Positions 9,464 to 18,186 of a DNA stretch of 64,000 nt are shown here, piece by piece. The notes under the pieces were generated by a model. It saw nothing but the letters and a program-made list of their open reading frames with translations, was not told the origin of the DNA and did not search any database. The stretch's first letter is position 1. The number at the start of each line of letters is the position of its first letter. The translations under genes and the position numbers were made by a program. Source of the DNA: M3007 sp033764075 (lineage in GTDB: Bacteria > Bacteroidota > Bacteroidia > Chitinophagales > Saprospiraceae); contig JANRJH010000019.1 in NCBI GenBank assembly GCA_033764075.1, forward strand, positions 1-64,000, given 5' to 3'.

Positions 9464-12400
9464 CTATTGTTTGATGAATTTGGCCATGCCAACCGGTTTG
9501 CCGCTGCGGCTGAAGCCGGTGACGGTGTACACGCCGGCCGGGAAGCGGCTGACGTTGATCTCCGTCCACAGATCGCCGCCGTTGTTCACTTCGGCCACGC
9601 GGACGCCCAGGGCGTTGAAGATTTCGAGGCGGGAGACCTCCGTGAAGTTTTCCACGCGAAGCAGGTCGGATACCGGGTTTGGCGATACGGTCATGGGCTC
9701 CAGCGGGAGTGGCTGGAACACGTTGACGATGCCGCAGGCGCCGTCGCCGATCACAATATCGTCGAAGTAAGACGTCACATCAACGCCAGTGGCGTCAATG
9801 CCGAGGTCGAAAAAGAGCGTCAGGCGCTTGAACTCGGAATTGTCGGGCACGGTGGAGAAGTTATAGGAGAGTTCTTCCCAGGCATTTACTTTGGTATTGG
9901 CCACGGGGATTTCGATGAACGCGCCGTTGACGGCGTCGCCTTCCAGTTTCACGGCGAAGTTGCCGATGTGGTCCATGTGCACTTTGGCGCGCACGGATTT
10001 GTTGCCCTTCCAGTCCAGGGGCGCTTCCAGGTCTGCGTACATGCCGGCGAAGGGTGCGCCGTCGCCTGCTTTGACGAACTTGCCGACCTTGGTGCTGGTG
10101 TTGATGCCGGAAGGGTTCGGGTTGTCGATGACTTCAAATTGGTAGCCCTGTGCTTCGAGAGCGCCGTTGGCGAAGTATTTGAAGTTGGAGATGGTGGTGT
10201 TGGGCGTTTCGTAGTCGATCATACAACCGTTGTAGCCAGCGCGCGACCAGCGGATGTTGTCGATGTAATACGTTCCGCCGCCGACGGTGCTTTGCACGTT
10301 GACAAAAATGACCAATTTGTTGTTGTTGGTACCCACGTGCTGGCTGAAGTCGAGGTTGAACTTGTGCCATTTGCCGCCTTCCGGCAGGGTGTCGCGGATT
10401 TCGACTTGCGGGTTGCCGCCTTCCAGTTTGAAGAGGAACGGCACGTTGGAGGCGCCTGCGGGGGCCCACACCTGTACTTGCAGCTGGTTGGTGACGGTGA
10501 GGTCGGGGGGGGCGGCAAACTCGTACCCGATGCCGGCGAATTCGGTGCCGGGGCCGGCGGGGTCTTTGTATTCACCTACTTTGAGCGAGCCGTTTTCGGG
10601 CGCCAGTTTGGGGTTGTTGACTACGCTGAGGTCGGAAGCGCCGTAGAACACCTGCACGAAGTTGCGCTGGCACTCGTAGTCGTCAATGGTGGTGGGGATG
10701 GGAAGCACCCCTTCACACGGATCGACGGTGGTTTTGGACTGGCGGAGGTTGTCGATGCACCATGATTGGCCTGCGGCGGCGGCGCCGGCGTTGAAGATCA
10801 GGCGGATTTCGCTGAAGTCGGTGATGTCGGAGAACGCCGAGAAATCGAAGCTCAGCGTTTCCCATGCACCCGGGTTTTCTACGGTTGCCTCGGCTTCCTT
10901 GTTGCCCTGGGTCGGCGAGCTCAACTGCATGGTCACCGTGCCGCCGGCGGCCGGGCTGAGCACGTCAAGGTCGAACTGCGGATACACCGACAAATCGAAG
11001 GCTGTCAGCGAGAACGCTTGCAGGGTGGAGAAGGCGGAGCTGCCCTTGCTGTAGCAGCCCACGTTGGGCGAGTCGTTGACGCCACCGGGCGCGGGGTTGT
11101 TCGTCGGGCCGGTGAAGATGCCGTGCAGGGGTTCGTTCTGGTCGAGGGGCTGCCAGCCGAGGCTGAGTCCGGCTTCGAAGTCTTCCAGCGGCGGGAGGGC
11201 TGCCGGAGCGGCGAGCTTGATGTCGTCAACAAAGTACACATCACCAACCTCACCGTTGACGCCGGCGTTGACGAAGATCACGAGCTTGTTGTGGCCCTCG
11301 CCGGCTTCGGCGCTAAGGTCAAGCGAGTATTCCACCCACTCATTGGTTTCTGTAATCGGTATGCTTTTTTCAAATGCCGAAACGCCACCTTCTATTTTGA
11401 GGAGGAGGTTACCGGTTTTGGGCGACCAGAGCTTGAGACCGAACTGATTGCGGGCTGTCAGGTCAATGGCCACGGGATAGTCGATGCGGATGTTGCCGAA
11501 TTCAGTGCCGGGGCCTGCCAGGTCTTTGTACTGACCCACGCGAGCCGAGGCGTTGGTGCCATCAGGCGCCGGGTTTTTAACCACGGTCAGGCTGTCCCAG
11601 CCATTGGCATAGGCTGCATTTCGGTTGCATTCAAAATCGTCGAGAATATCCGGATCAGGGGTTACATCCTTGCAAAGATCGGGTGTGGCGCACAGGTTGT
11701 CGAAGTAATAGGTTTTATCGTCGCCGGTTTTGAACGGATTGAACACGGCCAGCACCTTGTTGATGGTGGTAAACCCGGCTGCGTCCGACATGTCGAAATT
11801 TACCTTTTGCCAAGCACCGCCAACCGGCACGTATTTGATCACCTCCTTCGCCTCACCTGTGCCTTCGAGTTTGAACAGCACTTGGGCCGGACTGGGCAGC
11901 CATACGTCCAGCGAGAACTGGTTGTACACGCTCAGGTCAATGGGGCCGCTCTGGAAGGTGCCGAAAGCGAAGTTCAGGTCTGCGGCCGGGTTGTTGGTGT
12001 AGGAGCCAACGGTAGCAGAGTTGTTGACGAAAGTGGGGCCCGGGTTGGCGATGGCGCCGTTGTAGGCGCCGTTCAGGGCGATCCAGTTGATGTCGGAAGC
12101 CGACTCGAACGTTTCGTAGCAGCGCTCGGCTTTTTCGGCCACAATGTCGTCGAAGTAGTAGGTTTTGTCATCACCCAGCACAAAGGAGTTGAACGAGACC
12201 AGGATGGTTTTCAGGTTGGTCTGGCCGGCTGCTGCGGAGAAATCTACGGAGTACTCCACCCATTTGTTGGCTTCTGTGATGTCGATGAATTTTTCGATGG
12301 CCGGTCCGCCCGGGCCTTCGAGTTTGAGCAGGGCTTTTGCCGGAAAGGTGGGCGACCAGATTTTGATTCTGAACTGGTTGAACTCGCTGATGTCCAGCAC

Positions 12401-12646
12401 CTGCGGAAAGGTGTACAGGGCGAAGCAGAAGTCGAAGGTTGGGCTGTTGGTGTAGGAGCCCACCCAGTCGCTGGTGTTGGCGCCCGACTTGTCGGGGTTC
12501 GCAATGGCGCCGTTGTAAGTGCCGTTGAGGCCGTTCCAGGCGAGGTCGGCGGTTCCGCCTTCGAAGTCTTCGTAAATGACCTGCGCCTGCAGGCCGGCTG
12601 CTCCGAGCAGGAGCATGAATGCGGTTAGTAGGAATGCTCTAATCAT
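9464..12646 (-). CDS. Large modular surface protein, six repeated binding modules plus T9SS domain
   Basis: A secreted protein of 1060 residues with signal peptide (ends GLQAQ). Six related modules of about 150-170 residues follow, each opening with a DFE/ETFE/DYE motif, then a N-P-x-P-x-G-x-N-x-S-x-x-VG-x-Y segment, and ending with YYFDDI or YFVDDI. They begin near residues 26, 175, 335, 485, 640 and 800. This beta-sandwich-like architecture suggests carbohydrate binding; no catalytic domain is visible. The last 75 residues (VSPNPVSDLLRV, FPAGVYTVTGFSRSGKPVGMAKFIKQ) are a type A sorting domain for type IX secretion. Its start overlaps the stop of the upstream GH144 gene (ATGA), so the two are translationally coupled. 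Probably the surface glycan-binding protein of the PUL; ligand inferred. Confidence 0.75.
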   Translation of the reverse strand: MIRAFLLTAFMLLLGAAGLQAQVIYEDFEGGTADLAWNGLNGTYNGAIANPDKSGANTSDWVGSYTNSPTFDFCFALYTFPQVLDISEFNQFRIKIWSPTFPAKALLKLEGPGGPAIEKFIDITEANKWVEYSVDFSAAAGQTNLKTILVSFNSFVLGDDKTYYFDDIVAEKAERCYETFESASDINWIALNGAYNGAIANPGPTFVNNSATVGSYTNNPAADLNFAFGTFQSGPIDLSVYNQFSLDVWLPSPAQVLFKLEGTGEAKEVIKYVPVGGAWQKVNFDMSDAAGFTTINKVLAVFNPFKTGDDKTYYFDNLCATPDLCKDVTPDPDILDDFECNRNAAYANGWDSLTVVKNPAPDGTNASARVGQYKDLAGPGTEFGNIRIDYPVAIDLTARNQFGLKLWSPKTGNLLLKIEGGVSAFEKSIPITETNEWVEYSLDLSAEAGEGHNKLVIFVNAGVNGEVGDVYFVDDIKLAAPAALPPLEDFEAGLSLGWQPLDQNEPLHGIFTGPTNNPAPGGVNDSPNVGCYSKGSSAFSTLQAFSLTAFDLSVYPQFDLDVLSPAAGGTVTMQLSSPTQGNKEAEATVENPGAWETLSFDFSAFSDITDFSEIRLIFNAGAAAAGQSWCIDNLRQSKTTVDPCEGVLPIPTTIDDYECQRNFVQVFYGASDLSVVNNPKLAPENGSLKVGEYKDPAGPGTEFAGIGYEFAAPPDLTVTNQLQVQVWAPAGASNVPFLFKLEGGNPQVEIRDTLPEGGKWHKFNLDFSQHVGTNNNKLVIFVNVQSTVGGGTYYIDNIRWSRAGYNGCMIDYETPNTTISNFKYFANGALEAQGYQFEVIDNPNPSGINTSTKVGKFVKAGDGAPFAGMYADLEAPLDWKGNKSVRAKVHMDHIGNFAVKLEGDAVNGAFIEIPVANTKVNAWEELSYNFSTVPDNSEFKRLTLFFDLGIDATGVDVTSYFDDIVIGDGACGIVNVFQPLPLEPMTVSPNPVSDLLRVENFTEVSRLEIFNALGVRVAEVNNGGDLWTEINVSRFPAGVYTVTGFSRSGKPVGMAKFIKQ

Positions 12647-14523
12647 GGCTTCATGTTTAGAAAAGTGAGCGAAAATGTTGGTTTCAGTGTACTATTTACC
12701 GTTGAATGAATGGTCAGAAAAAGCGGGCCTGAAGGCCAGTCTTGCGCAGGCAGGGGCAGGGTGTTCGGGCCGGTACGTAGGTTTGTCCAGTTGTGGACGA
12801 ATACAGTTTTGCCGTTTGCATCGCAAACGACAACGCGGAGGTCTTGCGGGCGGTCCAGTTCAACGCGCAGGGTGGATTGCGCGGAAGCCGGATTGGGAAA
12901 AATTTCGGCCTTGACGGTCGCCTGGGGCAGCCGGCCGGCACCCACGCTGTTGTCCGGCACGAACCCGCAAGCGAGCAGTGCGGGTTCTATTTCCGGATTT
13001 TGCATGAACAGATCCCAGAACAAACCGGTGCGATGGTTTTCGATCATGACGGAGATCGGCCCCTGGTCGATGGCAAGGTAGGATGGCGCGAACCAGTTTT
13101 GATTGAGGTTGAACGCGTCGTAAAATCCGTAGGGGCCCCAGAGTTTTTCCCCCAGGTCGCGGTAGAAAAACTTCAGGGCTGCCAGGCTCTGGTCCGGGGT
13201 ATAGGGCATGGAGGCGAGCGCGGCAGTAGGCGCTACGGTGCCGTCGTCGTTGTTCGGGTTGATGTCGTGGGCGGCGTATCCATTGGGGCCGTCGCAGGCG
13301 GTGAGGCCCCAGCAGTTTTCGCCGTACCCGGCGTGTTTTTCCGGGTTGGCCTTGGCGTACGACCACTGGATGAGGGCGTGGTTCCGGTTTCGAACGAAGT
13401 AGTTGCAGCAGGCGTCTTTCCAGCTGCGGGGGTCGAATCCCAGGTACGAATAGTGTGCCCAGAACAAGGGGCCACCGCCAAAACCACCACAATAGATGGG
13501 GTATCCGAAGTAAGTGGCGCCGGTGCAGTAGTTGGCATTGGCCGTCCACCCGCTCTGGTACAGGCTGCCCGGTACGGGGTGGGTGGGGGAGGCGGCGGCG
13601 AGGATGTACACGATTTGGGCCTCGTAGAACCCGCGCAGGGGAAAGTTCATCTGCCAGCCGAAGTTGGGCGACCAGTGCCAGTACAGCACGGGGCCGTTGT
13701 TGCGCCGGAACCAGTCCCATTCCACGTCTTCCCACAAACCGGTGATGGCGTCGCGCAGGCCGTTCTCCTGAGGGGTGTCGGCGTCGAAATAAGCACGCGC
13801 GGCCAGGAGGCCCTGCATGAGAAAGGCGGTTTCTACCAGGTCGGCGCCGTCGTCGAACTGACTGAAGGGAATGGTGTTGCCGTTTTTGCCGTTCATCCAG
13901 TGCGGAAACACGCCGTGGTAGCGGTCGGCAAACTGCAGGAAAGATACGATCTGCACCATCCGGTCGGTGGCCTGGGTGCGGCTGATCCACCCGCGCTCCA
14001 CGCCGGTGATGAGGGCCATGATGCCGAACCCGCTGCCGCCGGCGGTCACGATATCGCCGTCGCCGTTGCTGCGTTCCCGCGCCATACCGCTGACGGGGTG
14101 TCCGTAGTCCCAGAAATAACGGAATGTGTACTCCTGCACCATATCGAGCAGTTCGTCGTCGGTAAACAGGCGGGTCTGGCCGGTGGCGGTGTTGGAAAAT
14201 GCACCGGCCTGGCCTCCGGCACTGGCGGCTTTGATGCGGTACAGGCGTTGCACGCCGGGGCCTTCGTCACCGGTCCAGTCCAGGGTGCGGTCGGCGGAGG
14301 CGGGTCCTACGGTTTTCAGTAACGTATAATTGCTGCCCCCGTCGGTGGACCGGAATACCTGATACGCAGTCGTTGCGGGGTCGACGGAGGGGGTCCACCG
14401 GATCTCCATATGACTGTCATAACCCACTGCCACAACCGATCCTGGTGGCGCCTGAGCGGCGGACAAATACGGCAGGGAAGTAACCAGCCCTGCGGCAAGG
14501 CAATATTTTTCGAAACGGTGCAT
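12643..14523 (-). CDS. GH144-type endo-beta-1,2-glucanase with FN3 and T9SS domains
   Basis: An exported protein of about 626 residues; ATG 14523 opens a signal peptide ending LSAAQ. The open frame extends 71 codons further upstream but that part is low quality and overlaps the preceding gene. Residues about 27-125 form a fibronectin type III-like domain (GSVVAVGYDSHMEIRWTPS). Residues about 125-560 are the GH144/glucoamylase-like catalytic domain, with YTFRYFWDYGHP, GFGIMALITGVERGWISR, ENCWGLTACDGP, DDGTVAPTAALASMP and YLAIDQGPISVMIENHR, parallel to the first GH144 gene. A C-terminal type A T9SS sorting domain (IFPNPASAQSTLRV) places it at the cell surface. It is the first gene of the PUL operon and probably makes the first cuts in long glucan outside the cell. 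Confidence 0.85.
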   Translation of the reverse strand: MHRFEKYCLAAGLVTSLPYLSAAQAPPGSVVAVGYDSHMEIRWTPSVDPATTAYQVFRSTDGGSNYTLLKTVGPASADRTLDWTGDEGPGVQRLYRIKAASAGGQAGAFSNTATGQTRLFTDDELLDMVQEYTFRYFWDYGHPVSGMARERSNGDGDIVTAGGSGFGIMALITGVERGWISRTQATDRMVQIVSFLQFADRYHGVFPHWMNGKNGNTIPFSQFDDGADLVETAFLMQGLLAARAYFDADTPQENGLRDAITGLWEDVEWDWFRRNNGPVLYWHWSPNFGWQMNFPLRGFYEAQIVYILAAASPTHPVPGSLYQSGWTANANYCTGATYFGYPIYCGGFGGGPLFWAHYSYLGFDPRSWKDACCNYFVRNRNHALIQWSYAKANPEKHAGYGENCWGLTACDGPNGYAAHDINPNNDDGTVAPTAALASMPYTPDQSLAALKFFYRDLGEKLWGPYGFYDAFNLNQNWFAPSYLAIDQGPISVMIENHRTGLFWDLFMQNPEIEPALLACGFVPDNSVGAGRLPQATVKAEIFPNPASAQSTLRVELDRPQDLRVVVCDANGKTVFVHNWTNLRTGPNTLPLPAQDWPSGPLFLTIHSTVNSTLKPTFSLTFLNMKP

Positions 14524-14653
14524 AAGCGATGAGCGGAGTGGCCCGCCGACAAACGACGGCACCATCGGCTCAGTGAAGGTAATGCCTTTTTCATTTTTAG
14601 GAGATAAATGCACCTCACTACTACTACGCCACAAACAAATCGGGCAAAATGGC

Positions 14654-17365
14654 CTAAAACCGTAACATAAATTCTGTGAGGTTGGCGTCCTCGGGCAGGC
14701 CCATTTTCTTGCGCAGCCGGTACCGCTTGTTTTCAATTCCGCGAATGGAGATGTTGAGCAGTGGGGCGATCTCCTTGGAGGACAGGTTCATGCGCAGGCA
14801 GGCGGCAAGGCGCAGGTCGCCCGGAGTCAGGTCGGGGAACCCTTCGAGGAGCCTTTTGAAAAAGTCGTCGTGGACCTGGTTGAAGGTTTCGCGAAAAACA
14901 TCCCAGTCGTGGTCGCCGTCGAGGTGCCGGTCGATCTGCCGCGCGAGTTTTTTCAATGCCTCGGGGTCGTCGCCGGCCATGAGCAGGCCTTCGCGCAGGC
15001 GTTGGAGGACTTCGTTTTTCCGGATGAGGTTGAGGGTGGCGTTGTTCAGTTCGCGGCTTTTGGTGTTTACCTCATGGGCCAGTTTCTCGTGCTCCACTTC
15101 GATGCGCCGACGGTTGAGTTCCCGATCATTTTCCTGCTCCAGCAGGGCCTGATGGCGTATCAGCCGCCATTGCGTAATCCGTTCAATGAGGACGAGCAGG
15201 ACGAGGCCAAGCAAAAAAAAGACCGCCATGGCAAGGTACGTCCGGTACCAGGGAGGGGCGATCCGGAAAGCCAGGGAAGCCTCGCCCCCCCCGATGTGGT
15301 TGCGCACCCTGAACGTGTATTCGCCCGGCGGGAGGTTGGTAAACTCTTTTTGACACTCCGGACTCCAGGCAGACCACTGACCGGAGAATCCATCCAGTTT
15401 CCAGGAGAAACGAGGCTGTTGTTCAAAAACGGGTGCGGCAAACTGAAAGGTCAGGCTGTTGTCGCGGAAGGCGAACGTGAGGCCGGAGCCAGGCAGGGTC
15501 ACGTGGCCGTTTCCGGATGTGACGGATCGCACCACGCAGTCTGCCGTCAGCCTTCCGGAGGGCAGCGATCGGCGGTCGAGCAAGGCGTACCCGCTTTCCT
15601 GGCACAGCAGGTAGGTGTTGTCATCCAGCGGGGCAATGTGTTCAAAATTGGGGATGAGGGTAGACTGAACCGGGTAGGTGTTCTGGTCGGTATGTAGCAG
15701 CACGCCACTGCTGTCTACGGAAAAAAATTCACCACCAAGCCCTGGCAGCCACTTGTGCCGGTGGGTGGCGGTGTCTGCCGGTCGAAATAAAAACGTTCCG
15801 GCCGAATCAAGCACTTTGAGTGGTGCGGCGTGGGCGTCCAGGATGAGGTCGTTACCGATCCGGTCCAGGTCGAGACGGTAATCGGTGGGCAATCCGTTTT
15901 CCCGGCGGAAGGCCTGCAACTCTGTGATCTCGGAGAGGGTGTTGTTCAGCCGGAGCCGGAATAGCCCCTTGTTGGGGTGTGCACACCAGAGATTGCCGGC
16001 GGTGTCGAAGGCGATTTTTTTGAGCGGCTCCTGAAACCCCGGGATCTTGTGCGAGAACCGCCAGTTGTCTGCGGCATCGCGTCGGAACACCGCCAGTCCG
16101 GTATAGGTACCCTGCACCAGCGTACCGTCGGCGCCGGGTACCGATGCAAAACACCAGCCGCCGGTCACGTCGGAAATTCGGACGGCGCCGGACTCGTCGA
16201 TCCGGTAGGTGCCGGCGTTGTGGCCGCACAGCAGCTGGTCGTCGATCACCAGCAGTTCCCAAACCTGTCCCTGCGTGCCTTTAATCAATTCGAATGTGTT
16301 GTTTTTTTGGACAAACACGCCCTGGTTGGTGCCGATGTATAGCCGGTCGCGCCAGCGGACGGCGGCGTAAACCGACCCGATGAGCCCGGTTTGGTCCTGA
16401 AAAACCGTGATGGGCGACCTAAGGGCCACCAAGTCGATTCCGCGGTCCAGCCCCAGCCACAGGTTGGCATCGCGGTCCTGGCACAAAGCCAGTACCGTGT
16501 TGTTTTGCAGCCCGTTCTCCCGGTTGAGGTGGAACCGCAGGGCACCCGTTGTACCGAGCACGTACACGCCGTTCAGGATGGTTCCGATGGCCCAGCCACC
16601 GTCGCGCAGCGCGATCGCTTTGTTGAGTTGGTTCCGACGGAAAACGGCGTTGAGGGGGTTGGGCCAGGGTTTGCATGCCCCATTTTGGACTTCAAAGATC
16701 CCGTCGTTGGCGGTGCCCGCCCAAACGGCGTCCGGACTTCCGGGTACAAGGAACTGGACGATTTTGTTCGCCAGCACTTCCGTTCCATCCAGGAAACGAA
16801 AAGTGTTGTCGGGCAACAGTTCGTACAAGCCCCTTTCGATCACCGGGAGCAGGATGCGTCCGTTTACATTTCCTGCAAACATGATGGAGCCCGGGGGGCG
16901 CAGCACGCTGACGGTCTGGTAGTCGTATTTGTAAATGGTGGAAAAGGACTGAAAAAGCACAAAGTCCGGCAACGCCAGTATGTGCCAGATTTCCTCCCGC
17001 TCCATCTCGGGTAGGCCTGCGCTGAGGGCGTGGAAGACCATTTGCCCGGAATCGTTCATTTGCCAGTAACCGAAAGTGGCGAAACCACCACAGAATAGTT
17101 CGCCGTTTCGGCCCACGGCCACGGCGCGCACGGTTTGGTTTTCGGGCAAGGAGAAGACCAACCATCGGGCGCCGTCGCACAGCAGCAGCCCTTCGTTGTT
17201 CCCTGCGTAGAGCCATCCGTTTCCGGGCGCCTGTGCCAGCGCCCAGTTCTGATTTTGGCCTCCATAAGCCTCTGGCGGAAAATGGCGGATGATGGGCGTC
17301 TCCTGGGCCCACCCAACCATTTGGCAGATGGTAGAAAAAAAACATGCAATGACCAGCGGGCGCAT
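14654..17365 (-). CDS. Membrane-anchored PUL regulator: propeller, Y_Y_Y, TM, coiled coil, LuxR-type HTH
   Basis: A 903-residue sensor-regulator. After a signal peptide (1-20) come two-component-regulator-type beta-propeller repeats (about 25-620), a Y_Y_Y immunoglobulin-like domain (SWKLDGFSGQWSAWS, FTNLPPGEYTFRVR), one transmembrane helix (about 710-728), a long charged coiled coil (about 735-800) and a C-terminal LuxR-like helix-turn-helix (about 845-890: LTPGDLRLAACLRMNLSSKEIA, GIENKRYRLRKKMG). Unlike hybrid two-component PUL regulators there is no histidine kinase, receiver or AraC domain, so the external ligand signal would pass directly to DNA. It lies upstream of and in line with the PUL, separated by 130 bases, and is the likely activator of the glucan genes. 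Confidence 0.85.
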   Translation of the reverse strand: MRPLVIACFFSTICQMVGWAQETPIIRHFPPEAYGGQNQNWALAQAPGNGWLYAGNNEGLLLCDGARWLVFSLPENQTVRAVAVGRNGELFCGGFATFGYWQMNDSGQMVFHALSAGLPEMEREEIWHILALPDFVLFQSFSTIYKYDYQTVSVLRPPGSIMFAGNVNGRILLPVIERGLYELLPDNTFRFLDGTEVLANKIVQFLVPGSPDAVWAGTANDGIFEVQNGACKPWPNPLNAVFRRNQLNKAIALRDGGWAIGTILNGVYVLGTTGALRFHLNRENGLQNNTVLALCQDRDANLWLGLDRGIDLVALRSPITVFQDQTGLIGSVYAAVRWRDRLYIGTNQGVFVQKNNTFELIKGTQGQVWELLVIDDQLLCGHNAGTYRIDESGAVRISDVTGGWCFASVPGADGTLVQGTYTGLAVFRRDAADNWRFSHKIPGFQEPLKKIAFDTAGNLWCAHPNKGLFRLRLNNTLSEITELQAFRRENGLPTDYRLDLDRIGNDLILDAHAAPLKVLDSAGTFLFRPADTATHRHKWLPGLGGEFFSVDSSGVLLHTDQNTYPVQSTLIPNFEHIAPLDDNTYLLCQESGYALLDRRSLPSGRLTADCVVRSVTSGNGHVTLPGSGLTFAFRDNSLTFQFAAPVFEQQPRFSWKLDGFSGQWSAWSPECQKEFTNLPPGEYTFRVRNHIGGGEASLAFRIAPPWYRTYLAMAVFFLLGLVLLVLIERITQWRLIRHQALLEQENDRELNRRRIEVEHEKLAHEVNTKSRELNNATLNLIRKNEVLQRLREGLLMAGDDPEALKKLARQIDRHLDGDHDWDVFRETFNQVHDDFFKRLLEGFPDLTPGDLRLAACLRMNLSSKEIAPLLNISIRGIENKRYRLRKKMGLPEDANLTEFMLRF

Positions 17366-17428
17366 ATCAGGGGGAAAGATAGTGCAGGGCCGTTAAAAAA
17401 ATTTTTTTTGCCAAATACTTGCACACGT

Positions 17429-17436
17429 CAAATGTA
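17429..17436 (-). promoter_or_regulatory. Putative -7 element for the PUL regulator
   Basis: TACATTTG on the minus strand matches the Bacteroidota TAnnTTTG -7 consensus and would give a leader of about 55 bases. It lies back to back with the TetR promoter. Confidence 0.4.
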
Positions 17437-17442
17437 GCCATT

Positions 17443-17450
17443 TACCTTTG
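17443..17450 (+). promoter_or_regulatory. Putative -7 element for the exporter TetR gene
   Basis: TACCTTTG matches TAnnTTTG; a TTG at 17419 may serve as the upstream element. Transcription would begin close to 17457, right at the operator-like repeat, and the leader would then be about 20 bases, which supports the TTG start at 17479. Confidence 0.5.
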
Positions 17451-17457
17451 TCCTAAA

Positions 17458-17477
17458 TTTAACCAAAAAATTAAACC
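17458..17477 (+). promoter_or_regulatory. Putative TetR operator (TTTAACC-N6-TTAAACC)
   Basis: Two 7-base blocks spaced by six bases, lying between the -7 element and the start codon of the TetR gene. The same spaced TTTAACC pair occurs at 18119-18138 and, inverted, at 23237-23256. Position suggests autorepression. Confidence 0.55.
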
Positions 17478-17478
17478 A

Positions 17479-18102
17479 TTGGGTGAGTCGCTGAACACTA
17501 CTACAGAACCGGGCACCGAGCAACGCATATTTGAGGCGGCCCGGGAAGAATTTATCGTAAAAGGGCTCGAAGGGGCCAAGATGCAGGACATTGCAGACCG
17601 GGCGGGTATCAACAAGGCGTTGTTGCACTATTATTTCCGGACCAAGGATCGGCTTTTCGAGGCGGTGGTCAAGCAGGTCATCGGGCGGGCGTTTCCGGTA
17701 ATGCGCAATATGCTGGAGTCGGAATTGCCTTTAGAAGAAAAACTGGACAAGGTGATTGACATGTATGTGGAAACGGTATCGCGCAACCCTTTTGTTCCGC
17801 TTTTTTTGATCACGGAAATGAACAAGCGTCCCCAACATTTTTTCGACAACATCGTACCGGGCGAATTGCCCAAACCCCAAAAGCTGGTTCAGCAACTGGA
17901 AGAAGCCGCGCGCGAAGGCCGTATTCGGGTCATTGAACCGGCGCATTTGATTTCCAACGTGTTGGCCATGTGTGTGTTTCCATTTCTGGCGCGCCCCATG
18001 CTTTGCGGGGTAATGGGCTTAAACGAACAGGACTGGAAGCATTATGTCAATGGCCGCAAGGCCGAGGTAAAACGGTTTGTGCGCGATGCGCTGAGACCTT
18101 GA
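17479..18102 (+). CDS. TetR/AcrR-family repressor of the adjacent exporter operon
   Basis: A regulator of about 207 residues. The N-terminal helix-turn-helix reads RIFEAAREEFIVKGLEGAKMQDIADRAGINKALLHYYFRTKDRLFEAVV, a standard TetR DNA-binding domain; the C-terminal half is the variable ligand-binding part. There is no ATG in the right place. TTG at 17479, just after the operator-like repeat, is the best start; a TTG 20 codons earlier would lie inside the promoter. It precedes a YbhGFSR-like exporter operon, an arrangement like that of CecR (YbiH) in enterobacteria, so it probably represses the operon and responds to an exported compound. The inducer is unknown. Confidence 0.85.
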   Translation: MGESLNTTTEPGTEQRIFEAAREEFIVKGLEGAKMQDIADRAGINKALLHYYFRTKDRLFEAVVKQVIGRAFPVMRNMLESELPLEEKLDKVIDMYVETVSRNPFVPLFLITEMNKRPQHFFDNIVPGELPKPQKLVQQLEEAAREGRIRVIEPAHLISNVLAMCVFPFLARPMLCGVMGLNEQDWKHYVNGRKAEVKRFVRDALRP

Positions 18103-18118
18103 ATTTTTTTACGCATAG

Positions 18119-18138
18119 TTTAACCAAAAAGTTTAACC
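18119..18138 (+). promoter_or_regulatory. Putative TetR operator (TTTAACC-AAAAAG-TTTAACC)
   Basis: Direct repeat of TTTAACC with six-base spacing, upstream of the TolC gene. It is followed after nine bases by a 28-bp palindrome, and this whole 57-bp arrangement recurs inverted at 23200-23256. Confidence 0.55.
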
Positions 18139-18147
18139 ATAAAAAAT

Positions 18148-18175
18148 TCGTCCTACCAGTATACTCGTAGGACGA
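18148..18175. repeat. 28-bp palindrome, copy 1
   Basis: Half-site TCGTCCTACCAGTA is followed by TACTCGTAGGACGA; only one position (C at 18157) breaks perfect symmetry. It lies 11 bases before the TolC gene start. Confidence 0.85.
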
Positions 18176-18186
18176 GTCAGACAGCG

